Of a stretch of DNA of 64,000 bases, positions 52,674-61,719 are shown piece by piece. Below the pieces are notes generated by a model. That model was given only the letters and a program-made list of their open reading frames with translations. It was not told the DNA's origin and did no database searches. The stretch spans positions 496,001 to 560,000 of the forward strand of contig NZ_CAJVCE010000001.1 in NCBI RefSeq assembly GCF_910594985.1. The letters run 5' to 3'. The stretch is from Paenibacillus allorhizosphaerae. GTDB lineage: Bacteria; Bacillota; Bacilli; Paenibacillales; NBRC-103111. How positions within the stretch are numbered: position 1 is the first letter of the stretch; each line of letters starts with the position of its first letter. Made by a program: the position numbers and the translations under genes.

Positions 52674-53939
52674 TCAAAGGGCATGGACGGCATTCCTAGC
52701 TCGTTGAATTTTGACCGCCATCAAGGAAGCGAACAGGCATACAAATCCGGCAAGTACGAACGGGACGGTATAGCTTCCGAGCAAGTCTCTCATGACCCCG
52801 GCACCGTAAGCCGCCGTTGAAGCGCCGATCTGGTGAGCGACGACGACCCAGCCGAAGACCATGCCTGCCCGTTCTTTCCCGAACGTATCCGAAGCGATTC
52901 TCACCGTCGGCGGCACCGTTGCGATCCAATCCAGCCCGTAAAATACGGCGAATATAAGCATCTGCGTATAGCCGAGTCCAAGCGCGGTCGGCAGAAAAAT
53001 CAGCGAAAGTCCGCGCAGACCGTAATACCAGAACAGCAGCCAGCGGCTGTCGAAGCGGTCGGATAGCCAGCCCGACAGCGTCGTGCCGACGAGATCAAAC
53101 ATGCCCATGAGCGCCAGCAGCCCGGCGGCCGCCACGATCGGTATGCTGTAATCGCCGCAGGCGGGAATGAGATGCGTGCCGATCAGTCCGTTGGTGGAAA
53201 AGCCGCAGAAGAAAAAGGTGCCGGCCAGCAGCCAGAAGGTAGCGCTCCTCGAAGCGGAACCTAAAGCGCGCAGCGGTTCGAGGAACAAATTGCCCCGAAA
53301 AGGAGTAGGCTTGACGACTTCGTCCGTTCCGAGCGGCGCCGCTCCGACGTCATACGGATGATTCCGCATCAGTATGGCAACGAGTGGAATCAAGAACATA
53401 ATGACCGCAATCGTCGCATATACGGCAAATCGCCAGCCCAGATCCACCGTAATTCGAGCTAGCAGAGGCAGGAACAGCAGCTGGCCGGTCGCGGCGCTCG
53501 CCGTAAGAATCCCGACCACAAGCCCTCTGTGCTTGACGAACCAGCGATTCGCAACCGTCACGCCAAGTACATTGGCCAGCATCCCGGTACCGAGTCCGAC
53601 GGCTACGCCCCATAGCAAATCAAACTGCCATACCGCGGTCATGAACGGCGTCAAAGATAAGCTTGCCGCAAGCAACAAAAGCGAGACGACGACCATCTTT
53701 CTTATGCCGTATCGTGCCATCAATGCGGCGGAGAACGGTCCCATCAGGCCGTATAGGAATATTTTAATCGATGCGGCGCCCGACACGGCCGCGCGGTCCC
53801 AACCGAATTCCTGCTCGAATGACAGCATCAGTACGCTCGGTATGGAATTGATTCCAGCCGACACCAGCAAAATCAAAAAGGTGATCCCAACGACGAACCA
53901 GCCATAATACAGTTTGGAACGCTTCGATACCGTCTCCAT
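52674..53939 (-). CDS. MFS transporter (OFA/monocarboxylate-like)
   Basis: 421 aa with 12 membrane segments. LYYGWFVVGITFLILLVSAG at the N-terminus, the FEQEFGWDRAAVSGA block and the WLSDRFDSRWLLFWYYGLRG loop resemble the oxalate-formate antiporter/monocarboxylate group. AGGAG precedes the ATG. Its promoter region holds a palindrome also found in the Rrf2 promoter, so it is probably under Rrf2 control. Confidence 0.9.
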   Translation of the reverse strand: METVSKRSKLYYGWFVVGITFLILLVSAGINSIPSVLMLSFEQEFGWDRAAVSGAASIKIFLYGLMGPFSAALMARYGIRKMVVVSLLLLAASLSLTPFMTAVWQFDLLWGVAVGLGTGMLANVLGVTVANRWFVKHRGLVVGILTASAATGQLLFLPLLARITVDLGWRFAVYATIAVIMFLIPLVAILMRNHPYDVGAAPLGTDEVVKPTPFRGNLFLEPLRALGSASRSATFWLLAGTFFFCGFSTNGLIGTHLIPACGDYSIPIVAAAGLLALMGMFDLVGTTLSGWLSDRFDSRWLLFWYYGLRGLSLIFLPTALGLGYTQMLIFAVFYGLDWIATVPPTVRIASDTFGKERAGMVFGWVVVAHQIGASTAAYGAGVMRDLLGSYTVPFVLAGFVCLFASLMAVKIQRARNAVHAL

Positions 53940-53975
53940 CTCTACCCACTCCTATTTATAATTCTGTATCAAAAA

Positions 53976-53990
53976 ATATTACAGTAATAT
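53976..53990. promoter_or_regulatory. Rrf2 operator candidate in MFS promoter
   Basis: ATATTACAGTAATAT, a 7+1+7 palindrome 37 bases upstream of the MFS start, lying between a TTGATA -35-like box and the gene on the minus strand. Shares TATTACAGTWATA with the Rrf2 gene's own promoter. Confidence 0.65.
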
Positions 53991-54001
53991 CAAAAAAAAT
54001 A

Positions 54002-54421
54002 TTATTTCCTGGACTGCTTCTCGACGCGATCAAGAACGTCCGCGATCGTATATAGTTTTAAATAACTGCCGACCTGGGCCTCCAAATCGATGAAAATACC
54101 GTCCATCGCTTTCTCGATATTCGAGCCGATCAAACATTGCGGATTCGGATTCGGGAATTTCGGCTTAATCGAGCCTTCCGATGTCAGCAAATACAATTCA
54201 TCCAATGTGACTTGATCCGGCGCGCAGTTCAGCTCAAACCCACCCTTGGCCCCTTCTTTGGATTTGATGTATCCTTTCTTGCAGAGCAAGCTTAACACTT
54301 TGCGGACTCTTACAGGGTGAACGGAAACACTTGCCGCGATACGATCGCTCGGCGCAATGCGGTCCGGGAGATGCGCCAGGTAGGAAAGACTGTGTACCGC
54401 AATCGTAAAGTCACTGTTCAT
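54002..54421 (-). CDS. Rrf2-family transcriptional regulator
   Basis: 139 aa. Winged helix typical of Rrf2 (IAASVSVHPVRVRKVLSLLC, KKGYIKSKEGAKGGFEL). Only one Cys lies in the usual cluster-binding region (PQCLIG) instead of three, so it is likely a non-iron-sulfur member of the YwnA type. It has a consensus promoter with its operator in the spacer (see 54451-54479), implying autoregulation. It lies 63 bases upstream of the MFS gene in the same direction. Confidence 0.92.
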   Translation of the reverse strand: MNSDFTIAVHSLSYLAHLPDRIAPSDRIAASVSVHPVRVRKVLSLLCKKGYIKSKEGAKGGFELNCAPDQVTLDELYLLTSEGSIKPKFPNPNPQCLIGSNIEKAMDGIFIDLEAQVGSYLKLYTIADVLDRVEKQSRK

Positions 54422-54450
54422 TGCCGAATGCCCCCTTCGTTGTAACTATA

Positions 54451-54479
54451 ATATTATTTATTACAGTTATATTTGTCAA
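54451..54479 (-). promoter_or_regulatory. SigA promoter of the Rrf2 gene with embedded operator
   Basis: On the minus strand TTGACA (54479-54474), a 17-base spacer and TAATAT (54456-54451). The spacer contains TATAACTGTAATA, the Rrf2-type palindrome, so binding would cover the promoter. Confidence 0.75.
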
Positions 54480-54530
54480 GATTATGCAGCAACATTTTTT
54501 TATAACGAGAATACGCTGAGAACCGTCAAG

Positions 54531-54561
54531 CGGCCCTTCTGCTATCGACGCAGAAAGGCCG
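54531..54561. other. Hairpin overlapping the end of the glycosyltransferase gene
   Basis: CGGCCCTTCTGC and GCAGAAAGGCCG pair with one mismatch around a 7-base loop containing the gene's stop codon. No T-tract on the minus strand, so terminator function is uncertain. Confidence 0.5.
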
Positions 54562-55558
54562 TTTTCGAGTTGCGGCGCATTATAACGTATCGGTATATTT
54601 TTAAATACTGGTCGGTCATTTTCGCTGTCGTGAAGCGGGACAACACGTATTTGCGAAGCACGCGGGGCGAAGGAAAGCGGCCCTGTTGTACTTTCCTTAT
54701 CATCTCTTTTACGCTTCTGCAGACAAGTCCGGGAAATTTGGCCATTACCTCCGGAACGGCTCCGTTATTTAAAGCGACAACCGGCGTGCCGCAAGCCATC
54801 GCCTCGATCATAACCAGGCCGAATGGTTCTTCCCATAGTGTCGGAAATAATAAGCATTGGGCATGCTTCAACAATTGCTGCTTTCGTTTCCCGCCGACCG
54901 CTCCGACATACTTAATATTCGGATTATTTCTTATTCGCGGAACGATCTTTTTCGTATACAACGCAAAATCTTTAATCGGTCCGGCAATCAAAAGTTTTTT
55001 ATTGGTTCTTTCGGCAATATGAATCGCCTGTAATATTCCTTTTTCTTCCAATACCCGTCCCATAAAAAGCAAATAGCTGCCCTTCCGCTCGCTGAATTCG
55101 TAGTCTCTAGGATTTATTCCGTTGTAGACATAAAATCCTCTGTTTTTCCCCATTACTTTTCTTGCCCTTTTGCTTACATAGACAGGATTGGGGACCCGAT
55201 GCTTCATGGGCAGATGAAACGTGCATACAACAGGAATGGGCAGTTTCGCGCGTCCGAGTATGGAAGGAAACGTATGGTCATGAATAATGTCAACCCCACG
55301 AGGCATTTTCTTCAGTACATATTTTCGAATGCTGTCGCCTGTCATATGTTTCGGAAACGGTATATCGCGTGCGCTCGTTCTGCTTCCACTGGCTGCGAAC
55401 AGACTGACCTTGTGACCGCGGCGAATCAATTCTTGCGTAAGCTCATAGACGACCTTTTCCGTTCCTCCTTGGTTTGTCGGAGGCAGCGGATTGGTGTCCG
55501 GAGCATTGGAGATGACTTGTACGATGTTCAACTTTTTGGCGTTCTTCACATACCCCAT
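54542..55558 (-). CDS. Glycosyltransferase family 4
   Basis: 338 aa. GT-B fold: PPTNQGGTEKVVYELTQELI and RGHKVSLFAASGSR at the donor/acceptor N-domain, LLFMGRVLEEKGILQAIHIA, and the retaining-GT motif LFPTLWEEPFGLVMIEAMAC with GTPVVAL. The start is either ATG 55558 or GTG 55549; AAGGAAGG suits the latter slightly better. Cytoplasmic; transfers a sugar from a nucleotide donor, acceptor unknown. Monocistronic, with a very basic C-terminus. Confidence 0.9.
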   Translation of the reverse strand: MGYVKNAKKLNIVQVISNAPDTNPLPPTNQGGTEKVVYELTQELIRRGHKVSLFAASGSRTSARDIPFPKHMTGDSIRKYVLKKMPRGVDIIHDHTFPSILGRAKLPIPVVCTFHLPMKHRVPNPVYVSKRARKVMGKNRGFYVYNGINPRDYEFSERKGSYLLFMGRVLEEKGILQAIHIAERTNKKLLIAGPIKDFALYTKKIVPRIRNNPNIKYVGAVGGKRKQQLLKHAQCLLFPTLWEEPFGLVMIEAMACGTPVVALNNGAVPEVMAKFPGLVCRSVKEMIRKVQQGRFPSPRVLRKYVLSRFTTAKMTDQYLKIYRYVIMRRNSKTAFLRR

Positions 55559-55806
55559 CCTTCCTTTATGTCCATCCCGCTCATTTTTATATATGCGGCT
55601 CGGATACATGACGTTCATATATACGTACTCTATTCAGGCTTGAACGCCGTCTTCGCGGTTAACGCCTATTTTTCCGAATTATTGTTGTGCTTTTTATCGT
55701 AAAATGAAGCATTGCACTGCAATCCTAGACAGTTTTGATAAAAAAATACATAATTGTTTCGGCGTTACATGGTACAATTTGAAAAAGCAAGGAGGTCATA
55801 TTTGGT

Positions 55807-56118
55807 ATGCACGCGTCGATCGTCAAACGATACAATAATTCCAAAAGCTACAAACCGGACGTTATTCCTTTAGCCTTAAAAGTTCTTCATGGCAGCAAGG
55901 AAGCGAAAAACAAACAGCTCATTCGTCCGAATCATACGATTAACGGGTATATGGAGACATATATTTGGGTTAATCATGTCGACTCCGTGTATGAGGACTT
56001 ACAGGCAAGAGGCGCAATCATCGAATCCGAGCCGGTGAACCAGTCTTACGGGATGCGGGAATTTCTCGTTTATGATCCCGACGGGTACCGGTTTTGCATC
56101 GGCGGACCTGTAGCGTAG
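55807..56118 (+). pseudogene. VOC/glyoxalase-fold protein, N-terminal half degraded
   Basis: 103 aa. Residues 39-103 (RPNHTINGYMETYIWVNHVD, GAIIESEPVNQSYGMREFLV, YDPDGYRFCIGGP) match the C-terminal half of bleomycin-resistance/glyoxalase proteins, including the metal-site Glu region. The first 38 residues do not resemble the usual first beta-alpha-beta unit, and the full domain should be about 120 aa. Another frame starting with TTG at the strong AAGGAGG reads SSNDTIIP, a common N-terminus in this family, then stops. So an internal deletion or frameshift is likely. Confidence 0.6.
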
Positions 56119-56146
56119 AAAAAAGCAGGCCTGGCGAAGGCCTGCT
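56119..56146 (-). terminator. Rho-independent terminator of the Ugp-like operon
   Basis: AGCAGGCC and GGCCTGCT form a perfect stem; on the minus strand followed by TTTTTT. Also ends the convergent VOC relict. Confidence 0.85.
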
Positions 56147-56203
56147 TGAACGTTGTTATACGCCATATTTATCATTAACCGGATTGCTGATCCGCGAGTT
56201 GTA

Positions 56204-57502
56204 TTATTTGGACAAAATCCGCTCCGCTTCCTTCTTGAACGTATCCAGCGTCGACTGAATATTTTTGCTGTCGTACAAGATCGCTTCCATCGCCGAGAAA
56301 AATTCGTTCATGACTTCCGGCCAAGCGACATGCTTATTCGTATCGACCGCGTATTGTAGCTGATCGTAAGCTACTTTGCGGTTCGGCTCTTTCGCCCACA
56401 AATCTTTGATTTCCTTGGATTCCACCATCGCCTTCGTATAAGGCAGGTATCCCGAATCAAGCACGAACTGCAGCCCGCCTTTCGGATCGGTGGACAACCA
56501 GCGCAAAAACTCCCATGCCGCCTCTTTATTTTTGGACGAGGACAGCATCGCTACGTTTGCCCCGCCTGTCGGGTTGGCATACACTTTATCTTTTGGCAGG
56601 AAGGCCGTTACATAGTTGAACTGCACCGTGCTGGCGAGACTGCCGATGCTCCCGGTCGATCCGTACAAAATGCCGACTTTCCCGCTCACGAACATCTGAT
56701 TCGTAATATTGCCGGAATCTTTGGCAGGCGGGTAATAAAGTCCGCCGGTATTTTGCAGATCTTTCAAGAAACTGAATACTTTCACGCCTACCCCGTTGTC
56801 GTAAAAGCCGATCGACTTGTTGTTGTCACTGAAAAACTTGCCTCCCGCTTCCGTAATCATCGCGATCGGGTACCATGTGTCATATGGCATCGTCATCCCG
56901 TAACGCTTGTATTCGCCGTTCTCCTTGATGACCAGCGCATTGGCTACTTTCTTCAATTCGTCCCATGTCGTAGGAACGGCAAGCCCTTTCTCGTCTAGAA
57001 TCGATTTGTTAATATGCAGGATCGGCGTAGAGCGGTTGAACGGCAGCGCGACCAATTTCTTGTTGAACGTCGAATGACCCATAAGACCGGGCGTGAACAG
57101 ATCTGCGCTCAGGTTCGATTTTTTCAGGTGCGGCGTCAAATCTTCCAGCACATCCGCATCGGAGAACAGCTCGACGTAAGCGCGCTCCAGCATCGTCACA
57201 TCCGGCGCGGTCTTGGCCGCAACCGCCTGCTGCAGCTTCGTTACCGTTTCATCGTAGCTGCCCTGGAACGATCCGACCACTTCAATATTCGGATGTGTTT
57301 CGTTGAAGCGCTTGATCATGGCGTCGATATATTCGCCGTTTTTCCCGCCCAGGGAATGCCAGAACTGAACGGTGGCCTTGCCTCCTTTGGCCGGATCCCC
57401 GGCCGGCGCCTTCCCCGAGTCCGTGTCGGTTGCCGGCTGCGTGCAGCCCGCGAGCAGACTCAATGCTAAGGTCGAGCTCAATACGACATGCTTTTTGTTC
57501 AT
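56204..57502 (-). CDS. Family-1 solute-binding lipoprotein (UgpB-like)
   Basis: 432 aa. Lipobox LAGC (Cys20), then SBP_bac_1 domain: VQFWHSLGGKNGEYIDAMIK, FQGSYDETVTKLQQAVAAKT, VPTTWDELKKVANAL, GGANVAMLSSSKNKEAAWEF. The N-terminal segment closely resembles glycerol-3-phosphate-binding UgpB. Last gene of a five-gene operon with regulator, ATPase and two permeases. Substrate glycerol-3-phosphate, a glycerophosphodiester or a sugar. Confidence 0.9.
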   Translation of the reverse strand: MNKKHVVLSSTLALSLLAGCTQPATDTDSGKAPAGDPAKGGKATVQFWHSLGGKNGEYIDAMIKRFNETHPNIEVVGSFQGSYDETVTKLQQAVAAKTAPDVTMLERAYVELFSDADVLEDLTPHLKKSNLSADLFTPGLMGHSTFNKKLVALPFNRSTPILHINKSILDEKGLAVPTTWDELKKVANALVIKENGEYKRYGMTMPYDTWYPIAMITEAGGKFFSDNNKSIGFYDNGVGVKVFSFLKDLQNTGGLYYPPAKDSGNITNQMFVSGKVGILYGSTGSIGSLASTVQFNYVTAFLPKDKVYANPTGGANVAMLSSSKNKEAAWEFLRWLSTDPKGGLQFVLDSGYLPYTKAMVESKEIKDLWAKEPNRKVAYDQLQYAVDTNKHVAWPEVMNEFFSAMEAILYDSKNIQSTLDTFKKEAERILSK

Positions 57503-57607
57503 TGCGGTTGACCTCCTGTAATTTCTTTTTCAATTGAAGAAGCTATACTATCATTTGATGCGCCGAAGCGCGCAAACCACGGTTTGACCGCTCCCGGCCA
57601 GACTCTC

Positions 57608-58441
57608 TTACTTGATTCCCGAATAGACGAACGCCTTCACAATTTGCTTCGAGCAAAATACATAGACGATAAGAATCGGCACGACCAGGACGACGTTGCC
57701 CGCCATGATCGTATGCCAGTTGCTGATCCCTTCCGTCTCCCGAAGCTTGGCGATGCCCATCGTCAAAGGCCGGACGGCAGCCGAATCGGTCATCACGAGC
57801 GGCCAGAAATAATCGTTCCAGTGACTGACGAAGCTGAATAGCGCAATCGTCGCTAGTGCCGCCCGGGACATCGGAATCATGATTTTCATCATAATCTTGA
57901 ATTCGCTCGCGTTATCGAGCCGGGCTGCCTCGATAAGTTCTTGCGGGATTTGCATAAAATATTGGCGCAGCAAAAAGATGCCGAAGGCGCTGGACATGAA
58001 CGGAATGATTTGCGGCAGCAGCGTCTTGATGATTCCCCAGTCCGCCAGCATCAAATAGACGGGAATGAAGGTCACTTGCCCCGGAATCATGAAAGCAAGC
58101 AAAATCATACCGAATAATATGTTTTTTCCCGCGAAATTGTATTTGGCGAACGCATAAGCGGCCGGGATCATGACCACCATCTGGATGACGATGATCGAAA
58201 CGGTGATCATAATCGAGTTTTTGGCATACGTCAGAAACGGACCGGCGTTCATCGCATCGGCAAAGTTAATCCATTGCGGCGATGACGGAATCCAGGTCGG
58301 CGGAAAAGACAACGTCTCTTCGAACGTCTGCAGCGAAGTGGATATCATCCATAAGAACGGGAAAACAAACACCAGCAATATCGCTGCTTTCAGGATGAAT
58401 TCGAGCGTTGACCGGAGCCAATTTAAATCATATGTTTTCAA
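57608..58441 (-). CDS. ABC transporter permease (UgpE/MalG type)
   Basis: 277 aa with six membrane segments; EAA loop EAARLDNASEFKIMMKIMIPM (split for recognition) and WNDYFWPLV near the end. Start is TTG at 58441 with AAAGGGGG 9 bases upstream; an ATG 30 bases earlier has no site. Works with the UgpA-type partner just upstream. Confidence 0.93.
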   Translation of the reverse strand: MKTYDLNWLRSTLEFILKAAILLVFVFPFLWMISTSLQTFEETLSFPPTWIPSSPQWINFADAMNAGPFLTYAKNSIMITVSIIVIQMVVMIPAAYAFAKYNFAGKNILFGMILLAFMIPGQVTFIPVYLMLADWGIIKTLLPQIIPFMSSAFGIFLLRQYFMQIPQELIEAARLDNASEFKIMMKIMIPMSRAALATIALFSFVSHWNDYFWPLVMTDSAAVRPLTMGIAKLRETEGISNWHTIMAGNVVLVVPILIVYVFCSKQIVKAFVYSGIK

Positions 58442-58475
58442 GATAGGGAACCCCCTTTCGTTGTCCGGCATCAGG

Positions 58476-59354
58476 TTATTGATAATGAACTTTTCTGGCC
58501 AGCAGCCGGAAATAGACGAACGTCAACAATCCGATGATCGCCATCAGCACAACGCCGGTCGCAGCGGAGTAGCCGATATTCGTCGTTCGGAAGCCGTAAA
58601 TATAGTAGACGATCGTCTTGGTCGCATCGTTCGGGCCGCCGCCCGTCATCACCTGAACGGTATCGAATACTTTAAAGGAACCGATCGTCATAATGACCAG
58701 AATGAAAAACAACTGCGGCGAAATGAGCGGGATCGTAATTTTCCAGAACACTTTGGACCTGCTCGCATTGTCAAGTGCGGCCGCCTCATAAATGCTAGGC
58801 GGAATGCTTTGCAGCGCCGCCACGATGATGAGCGTGAAATAGCCGATATTTTGCCACACCGCGACGATAATGACGGACATCAGTGCGGTTTTGGAGCTTT
58901 GCAGCCACTGGGACGGCGGCAAGCCGAACGTTTTGAGCACGTAGTTGAGCAATCCGTGATTCGGTTCCATCAGCCACAGCCACACGAGCGAAATCGACAC
59001 GATCGAGACAATATGGGGCGTGAAGATACCGGCCTGCACGAACGCGTTCATTCGGGTTTTCTTATTCAGCCAAACGGCAATCACGAGCGACAGCAGCATC
59101 GTCAGTACGACAACGCCGACGGTATAGATGACCGTGTTCCCCAGCGCCTTGTAAAAGTCATCCCGCGACAACACCTCGACAAAATTATCGAAGCCGACAA
59201 ATTTGCTTTTGTCTTTATTGAGCAGGTTGTATTTGTAAAAGCTCAAATAAATTAAATACAGTACAGGGTAAATGACAAAAAGAATAATGCCGGTCATCGC
59301 CGGAAAGATCATGACATACGGACGAAACGTCTCCCACAGCTTTCTTCTATCCAT
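58476..59354 (-). CDS. ABC transporter permease (UgpA/MalF type)
   Basis: 292 aa, six membrane segments; YLIYLSFYKYNLLNKDKSKF, EAA loop YEAAALDNASRSKVFWKITI and FDTVQVMTGGGPNDAT are characteristic. Overlaps the ATPase gene by 8 bases. Confidence 0.93.
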   Translation of the reverse strand: MDRRKLWETFRPYVMIFPAMTGIILFVIYPVLYLIYLSFYKYNLLNKDKSKFVGFDNFVEVLSRDDFYKALGNTVIYTVGVVVLTMLLSLVIAVWLNKKTRMNAFVQAGIFTPHIVSIVSISLVWLWLMEPNHGLLNYVLKTFGLPPSQWLQSSKTALMSVIIVAVWQNIGYFTLIIVAALQSIPPSIYEAAALDNASRSKVFWKITIPLISPQLFFILVIMTIGSFKVFDTVQVMTGGGPNDATKTIVYYIYGFRTTNIGYSAATGVVLMAIIGLLTFVYFRLLARKVHYQ

Positions 59355-60414
59355 GCGCCTGACCTCCGGCCGAGAGCGACTTCAGATAGCCGCCAAAGCG
59401 AACGTCGTTCGGGTCAATGCGATTTGCGTCCGCTGCGAAAAAGTATAGCTTCGAAGCTTCCACGCCAAGATGTACTTGTTGATCCACGGAAAACAGATCC
59501 TGCGTGCTTTTCACCATGAAGGAATGCCGGTCGCTTCTCACCTGATACAGCGTCTCCGATCCCAGCATCTCTCTTGTCGCAATCGTCCCGCGTACGGCAT
59601 AATGAAACTCGCCATGAGGTTCATTCGATAATACGGCACTTTCCGGCCGGAAGCCGAACTTCACCCCGTCGATCCCGAGATCCCCTACATTCATCGGCGG
59701 AACGCCGATAAACTGCGCCGCAAACAAGTTGCTCGGCTGCCGGTAGATTACTTCCGGTTTCGCTTCCTGCTGGATTTGCCCTTGATTCATCAATACGATC
59801 GTATCGGCCATCGACATCGCTTCCACTTGATCATGGGTGACATAGACGAATGTCGTGCCCAGTTTCTTGTGCATTTCAATCAATTCGATGCGCATTTGCG
59901 CCCGAAGCTTGGCATCCAGGTTGGATAGCGGTTCGTCCATCAGAAACACGGATGGCTTCTTGACCATCGCACGGGCCAGAGCAACGCGCTGACGCTGTCC
60001 GCCGGATAGCGTAGACGGCTTGCGGTCCAAATAATCTTGCAGCCCAACCGTTGCGCTTACGCTTTCTACGAGGCGGGTTCGTTCTTCTTTTTCGACTTTA
60101 TTGTTTTTCAGGCCGAATTCAATGTTTTCCCGCACCGACATCGTAGGATAAATCGCGTAATTTTGAAAAACCATTGCCACCCCTCTTTGTCCCGGAGCGA
60201 CGCGCGTCACGTCTTTCCCGCCGATCAGCACCGAACCGGACGTTTGCGGATCGATGCCGGCAATCATTCGGAGAAGCGTCGTCTTTCCGCAGCCGGAAGG
60301 TCCTACCAGTACGGTGAATTTCCCGTCCTCGATCGTTAAGTTCAAATCTTTGATGACTACGTTTTTGTCAAACGACTTCGTCACTCGCACAAACTCAATG
60401 GATGCCACATTCAT
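59347..60414 (-). CDS. ABC transporter ATP-binding protein (UgpC/MsmK type)
   Basis: 355 aa. Walker A GPSGCGKTT, signature LSGGQRQRVALARAMV, Walker B VFLMDEPLSNLDAKLR, switch His in VTHDQVEAMSMAD, and a C-terminal OB-type regulatory domain. Start at 60414, with GAGGAGGGGG immediately upstream. The operon order regulator-ATPase-permeases-binding protein is less usual than binding-protein-first. Confidence 0.93.
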   Translation of the reverse strand: MNVASIEFVRVTKSFDKNVVIKDLNLTIEDGKFTVLVGPSGCGKTTLLRMIAGIDPQTSGSVLIGGKDVTRVAPGQRGVAMVFQNYAIYPTMSVRENIEFGLKNNKVEKEERTRLVESVSATVGLQDYLDRKPSTLSGGQRQRVALARAMVKKPSVFLMDEPLSNLDAKLRAQMRIELIEMHKKLGTTFVYVTHDQVEAMSMADTIVLMNQGQIQQEAKPEVIYRQPSNLFAAQFIGVPPMNVGDLGIDGVKFGFRPESAVLSNEPHGEFHYAVRGTIATREMLGSETLYQVRSDRHSFMVKSTQDLFSVDQQVHLGVEASKLYFFAADANRIDPNDVRFGGYLKSLSAGGQAHG

Positions 60415-60441
60415 TCCCCCTCCTCTAATTTGCCGTTCCAT

Positions 60442-61203
60442 TCAAGCGGTGTACACCTTGATGCCCTGGTCAACGAACGGCTTAAGCTTGATGTCCTCCG
60501 TTTCCGTCCCCGTAATCAGCGTGTGAATCGAGCTGTTTGGCGCAACGGTATGAAGCGACAGCTTGCCGATTTTACTATCGTCGGTTACCACGATGATTTC
60601 TCCGGCAGCTTGAATCATCGCTTGTTTTGCCGGCACCAGCCGGGCTTCCGGGTGCATTAAGCCGTACTTCGGATGAAGCGCCGGCGTACCGATGAACGCT
60701 TTCTCCACATGAAGCGATCGCAGCACGTGTTCGGTAAACATGCCGTTGAGCATATAACTGGACGGATACAGCTCGCCTCCGGTCACAATCACGTTCACCA
60801 TTGGCGCGTCGCGGAGTTCCGCTGCGACATTCATATCGTTCGTTATGACGGTAATATGGGCACGATGGACGAGATTTTTCGCGATATGAAGCGTCGTCGT
60901 TCCGGAATCGATGATGACGTTCTCTCCATCCGCTACGAGACTTGCCGCCATTTGGCCGATTCGCGCCTTCTGATCCAAATGATGGCTCGCTCTTTCGTTA
61001 AAGCTGGGCTCCAGGTGGGTCCACTGCTCCAAAATAACGCCGCCGTGCGTCCTCCTTAGAAATCCCTCTTGCTCCAGCTCCGTAAGATCCCGCCGGATCG
61101 TCGCCTCGTGTACATGAAATTGTTTGGCTAGTGCGGCAATGGTCGCCATGCGATGCTGCCTGACGTACTCCACAATCCGCAGCTTTCTCTGGACCGCTAA
61201 CAA
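60442..61203 (-). CDS. DeoR-family transcriptional regulator (GlpR-like)
   Basis: 253 aa. Helix-turn-helix MATIAALAKQFHVHEATIRR, DLTELEQEGFLRRTHGGV, and DeoRC sensor domain (DSGTTTLHIAKNL, VIVTGGELYPSSYMLNG, TDDSKIGK). Start is TTG at 61203 with AAGGAG 9 bases upstream. First gene of the Ugp-like operon; repeated TGTTCATTT boxes upstream are candidate operators. Likely senses a sugar phosphate or glycerol-3-phosphate. Confidence 0.92.
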   Translation of the reverse strand: MLAVQRKLRIVEYVRQHRMATIAALAKQFHVHEATIRRDLTELEQEGFLRRTHGGVILEQWTHLEPSFNERASHHLDQKARIGQMAASLVADGENVIIDSGTTTLHIAKNLVHRAHITVITNDMNVAAELRDAPMVNVIVTGGELYPSSYMLNGMFTEHVLRSLHVEKAFIGTPALHPKYGLMHPEARLVPAKQAMIQAAGEIIVVTDDSKIGKLSLHTVAPNSSIHTLITGTETEDIKLKPFVDQGIKVYTA

Positions 61204-61261
61204 ACCGACATCTCTCCTTTGGTTCAATCGGATGGCTAGAGTGCGGATTCATAGTAAGTTT

Positions 61262-61280
61262 TGTTCATTTATGTTCATTT
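61262..61280. promoter_or_regulatory. DeoR operator candidate, two TGTTCATTT direct repeats
   Basis: TGTTCATTT occurs at 61262-61270 and 61272-61280, exactly one helical turn apart, about 60 bases upstream of the DeoR-type gene. Confidence 0.55.
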
Positions 61281-61500
61281 CAAATGATACCGTGAAAGGA
61301 TCAGAGGAGTATTAAGTCAATATGTCGAATCTGTAAAGCCGATTGCATGTATACCGTCGGTCTGTTTCCCCACTGACGCATGTCTTGCTGCCTACAAGTT
61401 GACCCATATCGGCAAATGAAACGCCTTCATAACGGGCTTCAGGCCGTTTATCATCGTTCCGTTGAGACAATGCAAATTGCAGTTCAATTATGCTTACTTT

Positions 61501-61509
61501 TGTTCATTT
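61501..61509. promoter_or_regulatory. Third TGTTCATTT box
   Basis: A further exact copy lies 230 bases upstream of the pair at 61262, in the same orientation. Distant DeoR-family operators commonly support looping. The 430 gene-free bases here hold nothing else recognisable. Confidence 0.4.
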
Positions 61510-61632
61510 TTAAGTATATTGATACAACATTATGTAAGTGTTAAGGCAAGTATGAATAATTCGCAAAGTTCTCAAGTGACTGCTTGTCCCAGTTCATATC
61601 ATTGCCCTACTCGCTCCCTCTGAAAATTCCAC

Positions 61633-61668
61633 AAAAAAAAGCAGCTACCCCCTTTGATGGGTAACTGC
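61633..61668 (-). terminator. Rho-independent terminator of binding-protein gene C
   Basis: GCAGTTACCC and GGGTAGCTGC form a stem (one T-G pair) on the minus strand followed by eight T. Confidence 0.9.
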
Positions 61669-61719
61669 CTTGAAACGGCCAGCGGATAAAGCTTTCGCAC
61701 TGTTAAGCTCGTATCGGCG

